Below are positions 25,592-33,064 of a DNA stretch of 41,365 nucleotides, piece by piece (positions within the stretch are counted from its first letter, which is position 1; every line of letters begins with the position of its first letter). The notes beneath the pieces were generated by a model, which was given only the letters and a program-made list of their open reading frames with translations, was not told where the DNA came from and made no database searches. The position numbers and the translations under genes were made by a program. Source of the stretch: Actinomycetota bacterium (GTDB lineage: Bacteria; Actinomycetota; CADDZG01; WHSQ01); NCBI GenBank assembly GCA_013817045.1, contig JACDDL010000003.1, positions 1 through 41,365 on the forward strand. The letters run 5' to 3'.

Positions 25592-26647
25592 TCAATCCGG
25601 GACTATCCGGTACATCCCGGTCGCGGTCATGAAGTAGAGCCATCCACCCGGGCCTTTGGACACATCGACGATGCCTTCACCCCTGTGGATGATTCTGTCG
25701 CGACGCACCTTGGTTCCCTTGTCGTTCATCACGAGGCGATGAAGCGCGCCGTCCGAAAAGCCACCTGCGTAGATGTCGCCGTTCAACCGCTTCATGCGGC
25801 CCTTGTACCACCAGGGATCTGTCACGGCGATAACGGCGCCCCACCGATGGAGCGGGCGCTTCGGGCGGGGGCCGACTCCTGCGTCACCGCAGCTGTACCC
25901 ATTGCCCCAGCCGTAGTTCCGGCCTCGTTTGATGCGGTTCAGCTCATCGTCACATTCGGGCCCGTTCTCTGTCTGGTAGAGCTTCTGAGTACCCGGCTTG
26001 TGTGTCAATCCGAAGCCGTTGCGGTGTCCATAGCTCCATACGGGGCTTCGATTCCCTGGTTTCGAAAAGGGATTACCGCGCGGGATCGAACCGTCGGGGT
26101 TGTAGCGCAGCACTTTGCCGAGGCGGCTGCCTTTGTCTTGTGCATTGCCCGGGTCGTGGCCCTCACCTACGGAGACGAAGAGCTTGCCACCGGCAAACTC
26201 GAGCTGACCGCCGATGTGGTATCCGCTGGGTGCAGGCACGTTCGCGACGATGTCCTTCCTGCTTCTGCACCGGTTTCCCTTGACCTTGAAGCGCGCGACG
26301 CGACTCTCCAGCGGACTTGCATTGACGTAGAAGACGTAGAGGAAGTGGTTCTTCCTGTAGTTCGGATGGAGAGCGAGGCCCAGCAACCCCCTTTCGCCGT
26401 CGCTGGCGACATCGAGCCTGGCACAAGGCCTCTTTATGAGCTTTCGACCTTGCATCACCCGAATCCTTCCGGTCTTTTCGGTGAAAAAGGCCCTCTTTGT
26501 TCCGGGAACCCAGCCCATGTCGACGGGGAAGTTCAGACCACCCTTGTATCGGACCACCTTGCCCCCTTTTGGGGCGGCGAAGCTCGCCGGCGGCAATGCG
26601 CCCAGGACGAACAAGGTGATGAGGGTGGCCGTCATGGCTTTTCTCAT
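25592..26647 (-). CDS. secreted PQQ-type sugar dehydrogenase (GSDH family)
   Basis: A 351-residue exported protein: signal peptide MRKAMTATLITLFVLGALPP with cleavage near SFAAP, then a six-bladed beta propeller of the glucose/sorbosone dehydrogenase family (Yli/HHIP-like). Seen: FTEKTGRIRV, GERGLLGLALHPNY, FLYVFYV, GYHIGGQLEF, VWSYGHRNGFGL and ENGPECDDELNRI. These proteins bind PQQ and calcium and oxidise aldoses outside the cytoplasm, though many have unknown substrates. The ATG follows AAAAGGAGCACTCG. Its 3' end converges on bpa with 10 bp between stops. Confidence 0.88.
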   Translation of the reverse strand: MRKAMTATLITLFVLGALPPASFAAPKGGKVVRYKGGLNFPVDMGWVPGTKRAFFTEKTGRIRVMQGRKLIKRPCARLDVASDGERGLLGLALHPNYRKNHFLYVFYVNASPLESRVARFKVKGNRCRSRKDIVANVPAPSGYHIGGQLEFAGGKLFVSVGEGHDPGNAQDKGSRLGKVLRYNPDGSIPRGNPFSKPGNRSPVWSYGHRNGFGLTHKPGTQKLYQTENGPECDDELNRIKRGRNYGWGNGYSCGDAGVGPRPKRPLHRWGAVIAVTDPWWYKGRMKRLNGDIYAGGFSDGALHRLVMNDKGTKVRRDRIIHRGEGIVDVSKGPGGWLYFMTATGMYRIVPD

Positions 26648-26717
26648 CGAGTGCTCCTTTTGGATTCCGCCGGGAAGAGAGGATCTCGGTTGCGCGACCT
26701 CATGACTGCGAGGTCGA

Positions 26718-26723
26718 TATCAT
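26718..26723 (+). promoter_or_regulatory. -10 box immediately upstream of tRNA-Ser(GCT)
   Basis: TATCAT followed by seven bases and then base 1 of the mature tRNA, so transcription may start at the mature 5' end. No convincing -35 is seen. Confidence 0.45.
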
Positions 26724-26730
26724 GCCACGT

Positions 26731-26820
26731 GGAGGCGTGCCCGAGCGGCCGAAGGGAGCGCACTGCTAATGCGTTAAGGGACGTCAAGTCCCTTCCAGGG
26801 TTCAAATCCCTGCGCCTCCG
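26731..26820 (+). tRNA. tRNA-Ser(GCT)
   Basis: A 90-base class II tRNA. The acceptor GGAGGCG pairs with CGCCTCC, and G73 follows. The anticodon stem GCGCA/TGCGT encloses CTGCTAA with anticodon GCT at 26765-26767, reading AGC/AGU. The long variable arm and the TTCAAAT T-loop are present. The next three bases are CCA, so the 3' end may be encoded, unlike the other tRNAs here. Confidence 0.97.
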
Positions 26821-26933
26821 CCATCCGGAGAGCCCTCCTCACGTCTCGTCGGAGCTGGAAGGTCGCGTCCCGGCCCGAGGGGGAGGTGCCCGGCTGGTCG
26901 GGGGTCGTGATGTTCGAGCGTCCTCCGAGGCAC

Positions 26934-26939
26934 TAAGGT
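26934..26939 (+). promoter_or_regulatory. -10 box immediately upstream of tRNA-Arg(ACG)
   Basis: TAAGGT followed by eight bases and then base 1 of the mature tRNA; same arrangement as the neighbouring serine tRNA. Confidence 0.45.
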
Positions 26940-26947
26940 TGAGGCAT

Positions 26948-27021
26948 GCGCCCGTAGCTCAGTGGATTAGAGCATCCGGCTACGGACCGGAAGGTCGGGG
27001 GTTCGAATCCCTCCGGGCGTA
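26948..27021 (+). tRNA. tRNA-Arg(ACG)
   Basis: A 74-base tRNA. The acceptor GCGCCCG pairs with CGGGCGT (one G-T pair), with A73. The D arm TAGCTCAGTGGATTAGAGCA is normal; the anticodon stem TCCGG/CCGGA encloses CTACGGA with ACG at 26982-26984. A34 must be deaminated to inosine to read CGU, CGC and CGA; the enzyme, TadA, is encoded 0.7 kb downstream. CCA is not encoded. Confidence 0.97.
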
Positions 27022-27066
27022 CTGTCAAACGGAAGGTTGCCCGAGCGCCCGGAGGGCTGTGACGTC

Positions 27067-27750
27067 GTGAGCCTGATGTCTCGACTTGCGGAGCGCCGAG
27101 AGGCTCACATCCTGACGCACTGCGAGCCCCACCTCGAGCCGGGGGCCAGGGTCACCCACTGGATTCGAGCGCGGCGACCAGGAGGCGGCCGGGAGGGGTT
27201 TGCCTACCTCACCCCGTCCCGCCTGGTGGTGTACTGGCTGGGAGGGCAGGGCACCTTTGTGACGAACCTCGCCGACATCCGCTCCTGGGACCTGAGCTCG
27301 GACGCCCGGGGCGGGCCGATTCTCAGGGCCGAGACGCCCAACGGGGACCTGCGGGCCCAGTTCCCGACGGGCTCCGAGGCGGTGACCACGCAGGTCAAGA
27401 GGTTCCTCCAGGCCTTCGCTCGATCCCGCCCACTGCCGCCCCGTTCTCCGAGCGCCACCGGGGACGAGATGCCCCTACGGGAGATCGACGGCGTCACCGC
27501 CGAGAAGAAATCGTGGGGCCGCCGGAGCCGCCGGATCGTGGTGACTCTCTTGGGTGTTGTCCTCACGATTGTCGGCGTGGTACTGGCGGTGCCGCTCGTC
27601 CCGGGACCCGGGCTGTTGGTTCTAATCGGAGGCGTCGCTCTCCTCGCCAGCGAATACGACTGGGCCAAGGACGCCCTGAACTGGGCTCAGGACAAGAGCA
27701 GAGGGAGCAGGCAGAGATTCAGGGAGCGTCGCAGACGTCCGGCAGATTAG
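27067..27750 (+). CDS. PGPGW-family membrane protein
   Basis: A 227-residue protein. The N-terminal 120 residues form a soluble, beta-rich domain (RVTHWIRARRPGGG, FAYLTPSRLVVYWLGG, LADIRSWDLS) resembling a PH-like fold. Two close hydrophobic helices follow, with VPLVPGPGLLVLIGGVALLASEYDWAKDAL, the core of the PGPGW family, and a basic tail. Function is unknown. The GTG at 27067 follows CGGAGGG at a rather long distance; ATG 27076 is an alternative. Its stop shares one base with the tadA start, so the two are co-translated. Confidence 0.82.
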   Translation: MSLMSRLAERREAHILTHCEPHLEPGARVTHWIRARRPGGGREGFAYLTPSRLVVYWLGGQGTFVTNLADIRSWDLSSDARGGPILRAETPNGDLRAQFPTGSEAVTTQVKRFLQAFARSRPLPPRSPSATGDEMPLREIDGVTAEKKSWGRRSRRIVVTLLGVVLTIVGVVLAVPLVPGPGLLVLIGGVALLASEYDWAKDALNWAQDKSRGSRQRFRERRRRPAD

Positions 27751-28202
27751 TGCCGAGCGACGAGTCGTTCATGCGGATCGCCCTCGACCAGGCGAGGATT
27801 GCCTTCGAGCACGGGGACGTCCCGGTGGGGGCGGTGCTGGTGCGGGGGGACGAGGTGCTGGCCAAGGCGTGCAACGAGCGTGAGCTTCGGGGCGATCCCA
27901 CCGCTCACGCAGAGATCCTTGCGCTGCAGGCGGGCTCCCTGGTGCTGGGGACCTGGCGTCTGGACGACACCACGCTCTACGTCACGCTCGAGCCGTGCCC
28001 CATGTGCGCTGGAGCCCTGGTGTGGGGCCGCGTGGGCCGCCTCGTGTACGGGCCTCAGGATCCCAAGGCGGGCGCAGCGCTCTCTCTCTACAACATCCCT
28101 CAGGACCCCCGCCTCAATCACCATGTCTCGATCACGACCGATGTGCTCGCCGCCGAATGCTCGACGGCACTGACCGAGTTCTTCGCCCTCCGGCGCCTGT
28201 AG
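27750..28202 (+). CDS. tadA: tRNA-specific adenosine deaminase
   Basis: A 150-residue zinc deaminase converting A34 to inosine in tRNA-Arg(ACG). The active site is complete: His53 and the proton shuttle Glu55 in PTAHAEILAL, and Cys83/Cys86 in EPCPMCAGALVWGRV. The family loop YGPQDPKAGAALSLYNI follows. The GTG at 27750 overlaps the upstream stop by one base; ATG 27771 would remove part of the first helix. It stands within 0.8 kb of its substrate tRNA and among serine tRNAs. Confidence 0.95.
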   Translation: MPSDESFMRIALDQARIAFEHGDVPVGAVLVRGDEVLAKACNERELRGDPTAHAEILALQAGSLVLGTWRLDDTTLYVTLEPCPMCAGALVWGRVGRLVYGPQDPKAGAALSLYNIPQDPRLNHHVSITTDVLAAECSTALTEFFALRRL

Positions 28203-28212
28203 GACGCTTCCG

Positions 28213-28218
28213 TATAAT
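28213..28218 (+). promoter_or_regulatory. consensus -10 box, probably for tRNA-Ser(CGA)
   Basis: Perfect TATAAT 11 bp after the tadA stop and 70 bp before the tRNA. No clear -35. Unlike the other tRNAs here, this one would carry a 5' leader of about 60 bases. Confidence 0.5.
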
Positions 28219-28288
28219 CGGGTGCGCAAGCGCCCAGGTCGGCGCACCGGGCCGGTCCACGCCTCTGTGGCACGCGGTCGCAGCACTG

Positions 28289-28376
28289 GTGGGGTAGCGA
28301 AGTGGCCATAACGCGATCGCCTCGAAAGCGATTGGGGGTTCACGCCCCCCGCGGGTTCGAATCCCGCCCCCACCGC
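28289..28376 (+). tRNA. tRNA-Ser(CGA)
   Basis: An 88-base class II tRNA. The acceptor GGTGGGG pairs with CCCCACC, with G73. The anticodon stem ATCGC/GCGAT encloses CTCGAAA with CGA at 28344... more exactly bases 28324-28326, reading UCG. A long variable arm and GTTCGAATC T-loop are present; CCA is not encoded. Confidence 0.97.
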
Positions 28377-28478
28377 CGATTCGCTCGAGATCGATAGCCA
28401 CCGGAGGCGCCTGCAACCTTTGGGTCACATGGAAGCCTGAGAGGAGCCGACGGCGCACGCTCACCGGCGACGGCGACG

Positions 28479-29489
28479 TCAGTTGAGGTGCAGCCCGCTG
28501 CCCTCGCATCTATAGACCGCGGCGCCGGGCCGGCACCCGTCTCGTCCGTCGCCTCCGAACAGCCCGTTGCTGCCTCCGCCGCCGTCCAGTAGATCGCCCC
28601 CATCCTCACCGTAGGCGGTGTCGTCACCACGCTGGGCGAACAGCCTGTCGCCGCCCATTCCTCCTGCCATTACGTCATCGTCCGCGCCGCCGTAGAGCTC
28701 GTCGGCCCCACCCCCTCCGTGAAGGGTGTCGGCTCCGGACCCCCCCGTTACGAAGTCGCCGCCGGCCTTTCCGTCCGCGAAATCGGCACCCGGCGCGGCA
28801 TTGATCCAATCGGCTCCGAATCCGCCGTCGAGTCGATCCCCACCGCCCGAACCGTAGAGCTCGTCGCTTCCACGTCCGCCGGCCAGCCGGTCGTTGCCGT
28901 CGTTTCCAAGGAGGGCATCCCGGCCGGCCCCACCTACCAGAAGATTGGCTCCGTCGCTCCCGACGAGGAAGTCCGGGCCCCGTCCTCCGACGAGGTTCTC
29001 GACGTCCGTCCCGATGGTGTCGCCTTCGCCCGCCGCTCCGTCATTGCGTCCACCCCCCTGGAGATCTGCGGCAACCGGTTCGTGCTGTCTGAAGTAGGAG
29101 ACTGTGTCCCGGCCACCCATACCGCCGCTCAGCCGGTCGGCTCCGGGGCCGCCCACCAGCAGATCGGCCTCCGAGGCTCCTCTCAGGCCGTCGGCGCCAC
29201 GGCCCCCGTCGAGGCTGTCCCGCCCTCCTTTGCCCTGGATCCGGTCACGTCCCGAACCTCCACACAACAGATCCCGCCTCGACCCGCCGACCAGGACGTC
29301 GTTGCCTCCCCTGCCCACCACCACGTCCCGCCCCGCCGTGCCGTGAAGGGTGTTGTCGCCGCCGTCACCCAGGAGCGTGGGGCGCTCGCCGAAGCAGGCT
29401 GGGCCCGCCGCAGCGGGCCTTGCGCCAAAGGCGAGCAGAGCGCCCGAAGCGCTGAGAGCGACAACGATCACCACCGTCCTTCGGATCAA
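28479..29489 (-). CDS. secreted RTX-repeat (haemolysin-type calcium-binding) protein
   Basis: A 336-residue protein. A signal peptide (LIRRTVVIVVALSASGALLA, cleavage near AAAGP) precedes about thirty calcium-binding nonapeptides of the form GGxGxDxLx, for example GRGGNDVLVGG, GKGGRDSLDGG and GNDGNDRLAGG, running almost to the end. There is no catalytic domain, and a short C-terminus with two Cys (GCRPGAAVYRCEG) ends the chain. The repeats should fold as a parallel beta roll outside the cell in calcium. The TTG at 29489 has GAAAGGAAGCAC upstream; the longer frame runs into a tRNA. It is probably an exported surface or matrix protein. Confidence 0.88.
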   Translation of the reverse strand: MIRRTVVIVVALSASGALLAFGARPAAAGPACFGERPTLLGDGGDNTLHGTAGRDVVVGRGGNDVLVGGSRRDLLCGGSGRDRIQGKGGRDSLDGGRGADGLRGASEADLLVGGPGADRLSGGMGGRDTVSYFRQHEPVAADLQGGGRNDGAAGEGDTIGTDVENLVGGRGPDFLVGSDGANLLVGGAGRDALLGNDGNDRLAGGRGSDELYGSGGGDRLDGGFGADWINAAPGADFADGKAGGDFVTGGSGADTLHGGGGADELYGGADDDVMAGGMGGDRLFAQRGDDTAYGEDGGDLLDGGGGSNGLFGGDGRDGCRPGAAVYRCEGSGLHLN

Positions 29490-29550
29490 GTGCTTCCTTT
29501 CAACCAACCCACCTTGTCCTGTTGAAGACTTGCCCAAAATACTTGAGAGA

Positions 29551-29556
29551 TAGACT
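29551..29556 (+). promoter_or_regulatory. -10 box immediately upstream of tRNA-Ser(GGA)
   Basis: TAGACT followed by seven bases and then base 1 of the mature tRNA. A possible -35, TTGCCC, lies 15 bp upstream. Confidence 0.5.
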
Positions 29557-29563
29557 CCTGCGC

Positions 29564-29650
29564 GGAGACGTGCGAGAGCGGCCGAATCGGCGCGACTGGA
29601 AATCGCGTGGCCCCGCAAGGGGTCCAAGGGTTCAAATCCCTTCGTCTCCG
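29564..29650 (+). tRNA. tRNA-Ser(GGA)
   Basis: An 87-base class II tRNA. The acceptor GGAGACG pairs with CGTCTCC, with G73. The anticodon stem CGCGA/TCGCG encloses CTGGAAA with GGA at 29598-29600, reading UCC/UCU. The long variable arm (GGCCCCGCAAGGGGTC) and TTCAAAT T-loop are present; CCA is not encoded. The next 218 bases hold only the SRP RNA promoter region. Confidence 0.97.
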
Positions 29651-29858
29651 CCCTCCTCCCGGTCCCAGCCATCGGACTGCTATGGATTTGCGTAAGGCAC
29701 GGCGCGTGAATGGCGGGCCAGCGCACTGGCGGCCGCTCCTGGGTCCTTCAAATCAGCGGACCGGGGAGGGCCGCTCGCCCGAGCCCTCAGACCGGCCGCC
29801 GTTCAACGTTCTGACTCCCCGTGGCGAGTCATCGGCGGGTGGAGGTGCGCCGGGGCGA

Positions 29859-29864
29859 TACTCT
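29859..29864 (+). promoter_or_regulatory. -10 box of the SRP RNA gene
   Basis: TACTCT about seven bases before the predicted 5' end of the SRP RNA, the same spacing as for three tRNAs in this block. No good -35. Confidence 0.45.
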
Positions 29865-29868
29865 GTGA

Positions 29869-30145
29869 GGGGTCGTGCTAGATGGGGGGCTCGGGGTCCC
29901 CTGAACCGGAAACCCCCGATACGCCGGGTTGATCACTCGCCTGCGGCCCTTGGAATGACCGGGAAGCCCCGGGCAAGCAGCGTCGATGGTCGGGTCCTGC
30001 GCGACTCGGAACCGTGAACCCGGTCAGGCCCGGAAGGGAGCAGCCGTAAGCGGCGAACCGAGAGTGCCGCAGGGGGTCCTGGCCGGAGCCGGCTACCCGA
30101 ACAGCACCGGCTGTTCCGGGGTCCAGGGCGAGCCGCACGGCCCTC
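29869..30145 (+). ncRNA. ffs: large (Alu-domain) signal recognition particle RNA
   Basis: About 277 bases. The S-domain apex is certain: GGTCAGGCCCGGAAGGGAGC at 30022-30041, flanked by stems CCTGCG/CGCAGG and CTCGG/CCGAG. Upstream is an Alu domain like that of Bacillus scRNA: GTGCTAGATGGGG at 29876-29888, a GGGG/TCCCC hairpin and a CGGGG...AAACCCCCG helix. The outer ends pair, GGGGTCGTGC (29869-29878) with GCACGGCCCT (30135-30144), ten pairs including wobbles, closing the molecule. It binds Ffh and docks translating ribosomes at the membrane. It lies directly upstream of dnaX. The extent of the ends is approximate. Confidence 0.85.
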
Positions 30146-30248
30146 TTTCGTCCGCCGGCGCCGTCATGAGGACCTCAACGAGGGGCTCCATCCATCCTTC
30201 TGGGGGACCCCCCGGGCCCGGGGACGCAGCCGTGTCGCCCCCCTCCAA

Positions 30249-30254
30249 TAGGAT
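30249..30254 (+). promoter_or_regulatory. -10 box for a leaderless dnaX mRNA
   Basis: TAGGAT seven bases before the ATG at 30262; no ribosome site between. This supports 30262 over the ATG at 30253, which lies within the box. Confidence 0.45.
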
Positions 30255-30261
30255 GACGACC

Positions 30262-32034
30262 ATGGCCTACCTCTCCCTCTACCGAAAGTACCGGCCCCAG
30301 ACATTCGAGGACATTCTGGGCCAGGACCATGTGACCCGGACGCTGGCGAACGCCGTGGCCGAGGACAGGGTCGCCCACGCCTACCTGTTCACCGGACCGC
30401 GCGGCACGGGCAAGACCAGCACGGCGCGCATCCTTGCCAAGGCGCTCAACTGCGAACGGGGGCCAACCCCAACGCCGTGCGGGGTGTGTGCCTCGTGCCG
30501 GGCGATCACCGAGGGCAGCTCACTCGACGTCATCGAGATGGATGCCGCGTCCCATTCGAAGGTCGACGAGACGAGAGATGTCATGGCGGGAGTGTCCCTG
30601 GCCACCGTCGGCGGGGGCAGGAGAATCTACGTCATCGACGAGGTTCACATGCTGTCGACGCCCTCGTTCAATGCGCTCCTGAAGACGCTCGAAGAACCGC
30701 CCGAGCACGTCGTGTTCATCCTCGCGACAACCGAGGCACACAAGGTTCTCGGCACAATCGTGTCCCGCACCCAGCGCTTCGACTTCCGCCGGATCCCCGC
30801 CGAGGCGCTCGCGTCACACCTTGGACGGGTCGCCGAGGCAGAGGGCATCGCGGTCGATCCGGCTGCCCTGGCCGAAGTCGCCCGGCGCGCCGAGGGCAGC
30901 GCCAGGGATGCGCTGTCAGAGCTCGATCAACTGGCGAGCTTCGGCGACTCGGTATCGGCCGTGGACGCCGACGGTCTCATGGGAGAGCGGCACGAGGACG
31001 CCGTCGCGGAGCTCTTCGATGCCATCGCGGCGTCCGACCTCGGGACGATCTTCCTGCAGATGCAGACCCTGATCGCGCAGGGTGCGGACGCCCGTCAGAT
31101 CGCGCTCGGCGGCATGGGCCGGGCCCGCTCTTTGCTGCTGGTCAAGACCGCACCCGAGGCGGTTTCGCTGTTGGACGTCTCGCCCGAGGACGGCTCGATC
31201 TTGCAGGTTCAGGCCGACAGGTTCACGGTCGGCGACCTCCTCCGCACCCTGGATCTCCTCGGCACCTCCGTCACCGAGATGCGCAACGCCCCCCATCACC
31301 GGCTGCTGCTCGAGGTTGCGCTCGTGCGCGCCGCGTCGCCCGACACCGATCCTTCGACGTCCGCCCTCCTGGGCCGGATCGAGCGACTGGAACGCCGCCT
31401 CGGCATTGAATCGAGTGCGGCCGACGACTTCCCAGCGGTTGCGGGACCGGCCGCCGTCTCCCTGCCGGCGGCCGACCCAGGCGTGACCTCCTCGAAGGAC
31501 GACGCTCGGAGGCGCAGCAGGCCGGCGCCGGGCGCGCCCGAGCCCGCCCCGAAGGCGCCGGCGGCATCTGGACGGGAGGCGGCGCCACCACCCGAGTCCC
31601 CAGGGGAGCCGGCGGCGGAGGGCGGCGGGACGCCCCCCCAGGTCGGGCTTGCCGAGATGAAGGAGACGTGGCACGCAACCCTGCAAGAGGTCAAGAGGCG
31701 CAGCAAGAGAGTGTGGGGCATGCTCAACCCCTCCCGCCCGATCTCATTCGACGATGACAGGCTCGTTGTCGAGGTTCAGTCGCCCTTCCATGAGTCCTCC
31801 ATGAACGACGAGCGCAACCGCGACCTGGTGGCCGAGGGTCTGTACGCCGCTCTGGGGGTGCGCCCCAGTCTCGTCTTCCAGGCTCTTCGTAAGGAACCCG
31901 TTATCTCCCTCGAAACCCCCCAGACTGCGGACTACGGTGACCTCGGGCCGGCTTCGGGCGCCGGCGAGGACCCTATCGAGCTCGTCAAGAAGGGGTTGCA
32001 CGCCGAGGTTGTTGAGGAGATAGGAGAACGGTGA
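30262..32034 (+). CDS. dnaX: DNA polymerase III subunit gamma/tau
   Basis: A 590-residue clamp-loader ATPase. It begins MAYLSLYRKYRPQTFEDILG, the standard start. Walker A is GPRGTGKT at 45-52; the zinc module has Cys64, Cys73, Cys76 and Cys79; Walker B is VIDEVHML; the SRC-type motif appears as VSRTQRFDFRRI. Residues after about 390 are a Pro/Ala-rich linker, then a C-terminal domain (KETWHATLQEVKRRSKRVWG) like the tau tail. No slippery sequence for a programmed frameshift is seen. The open frame reaches back into the SRP gene, but similarity starts at 30262. ybaB overlaps by 4 bp. Confidence 0.95.
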   Translation: MAYLSLYRKYRPQTFEDILGQDHVTRTLANAVAEDRVAHAYLFTGPRGTGKTSTARILAKALNCERGPTPTPCGVCASCRAITEGSSLDVIEMDAASHSKVDETRDVMAGVSLATVGGGRRIYVIDEVHMLSTPSFNALLKTLEEPPEHVVFILATTEAHKVLGTIVSRTQRFDFRRIPAEALASHLGRVAEAEGIAVDPAALAEVARRAEGSARDALSELDQLASFGDSVSAVDADGLMGERHEDAVAELFDAIAASDLGTIFLQMQTLIAQGADARQIALGGMGRARSLLLVKTAPEAVSLLDVSPEDGSILQVQADRFTVGDLLRTLDLLGTSVTEMRNAPHHRLLLEVALVRAASPDTDPSTSALLGRIERLERRLGIESSAADDFPAVAGPAAVSLPAADPGVTSSKDDARRRSRPAPGAPEPAPKAPAASGREAAPPPESPGEPAAEGGGTPPQVGLAEMKETWHATLQEVKRRSKRVWGMLNPSRPISFDDDRLVVEVQSPFHESSMNDERNRDLVAEGLYAALGVRPSLVFQALRKEPVISLETPQTADYGDLGPASGAGEDPIELVKKGLHAEVVEEIGER

Positions 32035-32363
32035 AAGACGTCCAGAAGATGATGAAGCAGGCCCAGAAGATGGCCGCCGAGATGCAGAAGGCCCAGGGGG
32101 AGCTCGCCGAGGTCGAGGTCGAGGGCTCGGCCGGGGGAGGTGCGGTGCGCGCCACGGTGACGGGCGACGGACAGATCCTCGGCGTGGTGATCGACCCCAA
32201 CTTCTTCGAGGGCGCACCGGACGCGGACGATATCGAGATGCTCGGGGACTCGGTCACGGCTGCGGTGAACGACGCTCTCACCAAGGCGCGCGAGCTTCAG
32301 GAAAAGACTCTCGGCCCGCTTGCGGGGGGCATGGGAGGCTTCGGCGGCCTCACCGGCATGTGA
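32031..32363 (+). CDS. ybaB: YbaB/EbfC nucleoid-associated protein
   Basis: A 110-residue DNA-binding protein. The N-terminal helix KDVQKMMKQAQKMAAEMQ, the core VEGSAGGGAVRATVTGDGQI and the VIDP segment are diagnostic. The Gly/Met-rich tail is usual. Dimers bind DNA; the gene almost always sits between dnaX and recR, as here. The GTG at 32031 overlaps the dnaX stop (GTGA) and has TAGGAGAA upstream. Confidence 0.95.
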   Translation: MKDVQKMMKQAQKMAAEMQKAQGELAEVEVEGSAGGGAVRATVTGDGQILGVVIDPNFFEGAPDADDIEMLGDSVTAAVNDALTKARELQEKTLGPLAGGMGGFGGLTGM

Positions 32364-32375
32364 TGAGTCGATAGC

Positions 32376-32987
32376 TTGTTTGCCGGGCCCCTTCAGGAGC
32401 TGATCGACGAGCTGGCGCGGCTACCCGGGATCGGCCCGAAGAGTGCGCAGAGGGTGGCGTTCTACCTGCTCAAGGTGCCTCCGGCGGACGCCAAGCGGCT
32501 TGCCCACTCGATCGTCGAGGTCAAGGACAAGGTCCGGTTGTGCCGGCTGTGCTTCAACGTCTCGGATCAGGAGCTGTGTGAGTATTGCCGGGATTCCCGT
32601 CGGGACGCATCGCTCATCTGCGTGGTGCAGGAGCCTCCCGACATCGTCGCCCTCGAGCGAACACGGGAGTACCGCGGCCTCTATCACGTTCTGCAGGGAG
32701 CTATCTCGCCGATCGAGGGCATCGGCCCGGAAGAGCTCCGGACCGCCGAGCTGCTGGAAAGGCTCAAACCGGCTCCCCACGCGCCGCCCGTAATCGAGGT
32801 CATCCTGGCGACGAACCCGAATATCGAGGGTGAAGCAACGGCTATGTATCTGTCGCGTCTGCTCTCCCCTCTCGGGATCATCGTCACCCGCCTCGCGAGC
32901 GGTCTCCCGGTGGGAGGCGACCTCGAGTACGCCGATGAGGTCACCCTCGGACGCGCCCTGGAGGGCCGGCGGCGGGTCACCGGCTAG
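32376..32987 (+). CDS. recR: recombination mediator protein RecR
   Basis: A 203-residue protein: helix-hairpin-helix ([18 protein letters not shown]), a four-Cys zinc site at 56, 59, 68 and 71 ([16 protein letters not shown]), and a Toprim domain ([14 protein letters not shown], then [19 protein letters not shown]). With RecF and RecO it loads RecA at gaps. The TTG at 32376 gives the standard start [18 protein letters not shown]-like sequence but has no ribosome site; it lies 12 bp after ybaB. Confidence 0.95.
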   Translation: MFAGPLQELIDELARLPGIGPKSAQRVAFYLLKVPPADAKRLAHSIVEVKDKVRLCRLCFNVSDQELCEYCRDSRRDASLICVVQEPPDIVALERTREYRGLYHVLQGAISPIEGIGPEELRTAELLERLKPAPHAPPVIEVILATNPNIEGEATAMYLSRLLSPLGIIVTRLASGLPVGGDLEYADEVTLGRALEGRRRVTG

Positions 32988-33064
32988 GGGAGGGCGACCC
33001 ATCGGGGACAATGGTGCTTTGGTGCGAGAGTCCGGAAGAGTTCGCTTAGGGGAGGAAATCCAAA

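Noticed and set aside
25685-27070. A 461-codon open frame on the + strand
   Set aside because: It is antisense to the sugar dehydrogenase gene and then runs across two tRNA genes; the translation has no protein-like pattern.
28719-29525. A 268-codon open frame opposite the RTX gene
   Set aside because: Low-complexity complement of repetitive RTX codons.
30000-30083. A short 4.5S-type SRP RNA only
   Set aside because: The flanking Alu-domain sequence and paired outer ends support the large form; the short hairpin is just its S domain.
30125-30148. A hairpin with a short T run read first as a terminator after the SRP gene
   Set aside because: Its 3' arm pairs better with the 5' end of the RNA as the closing helix of the Alu domain.
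29986-30261. Upstream extension of dnaX by about 90 codons
   Set aside because: It translates the SRP RNA gene; DnaX similarity starts at the ATG at 30262.
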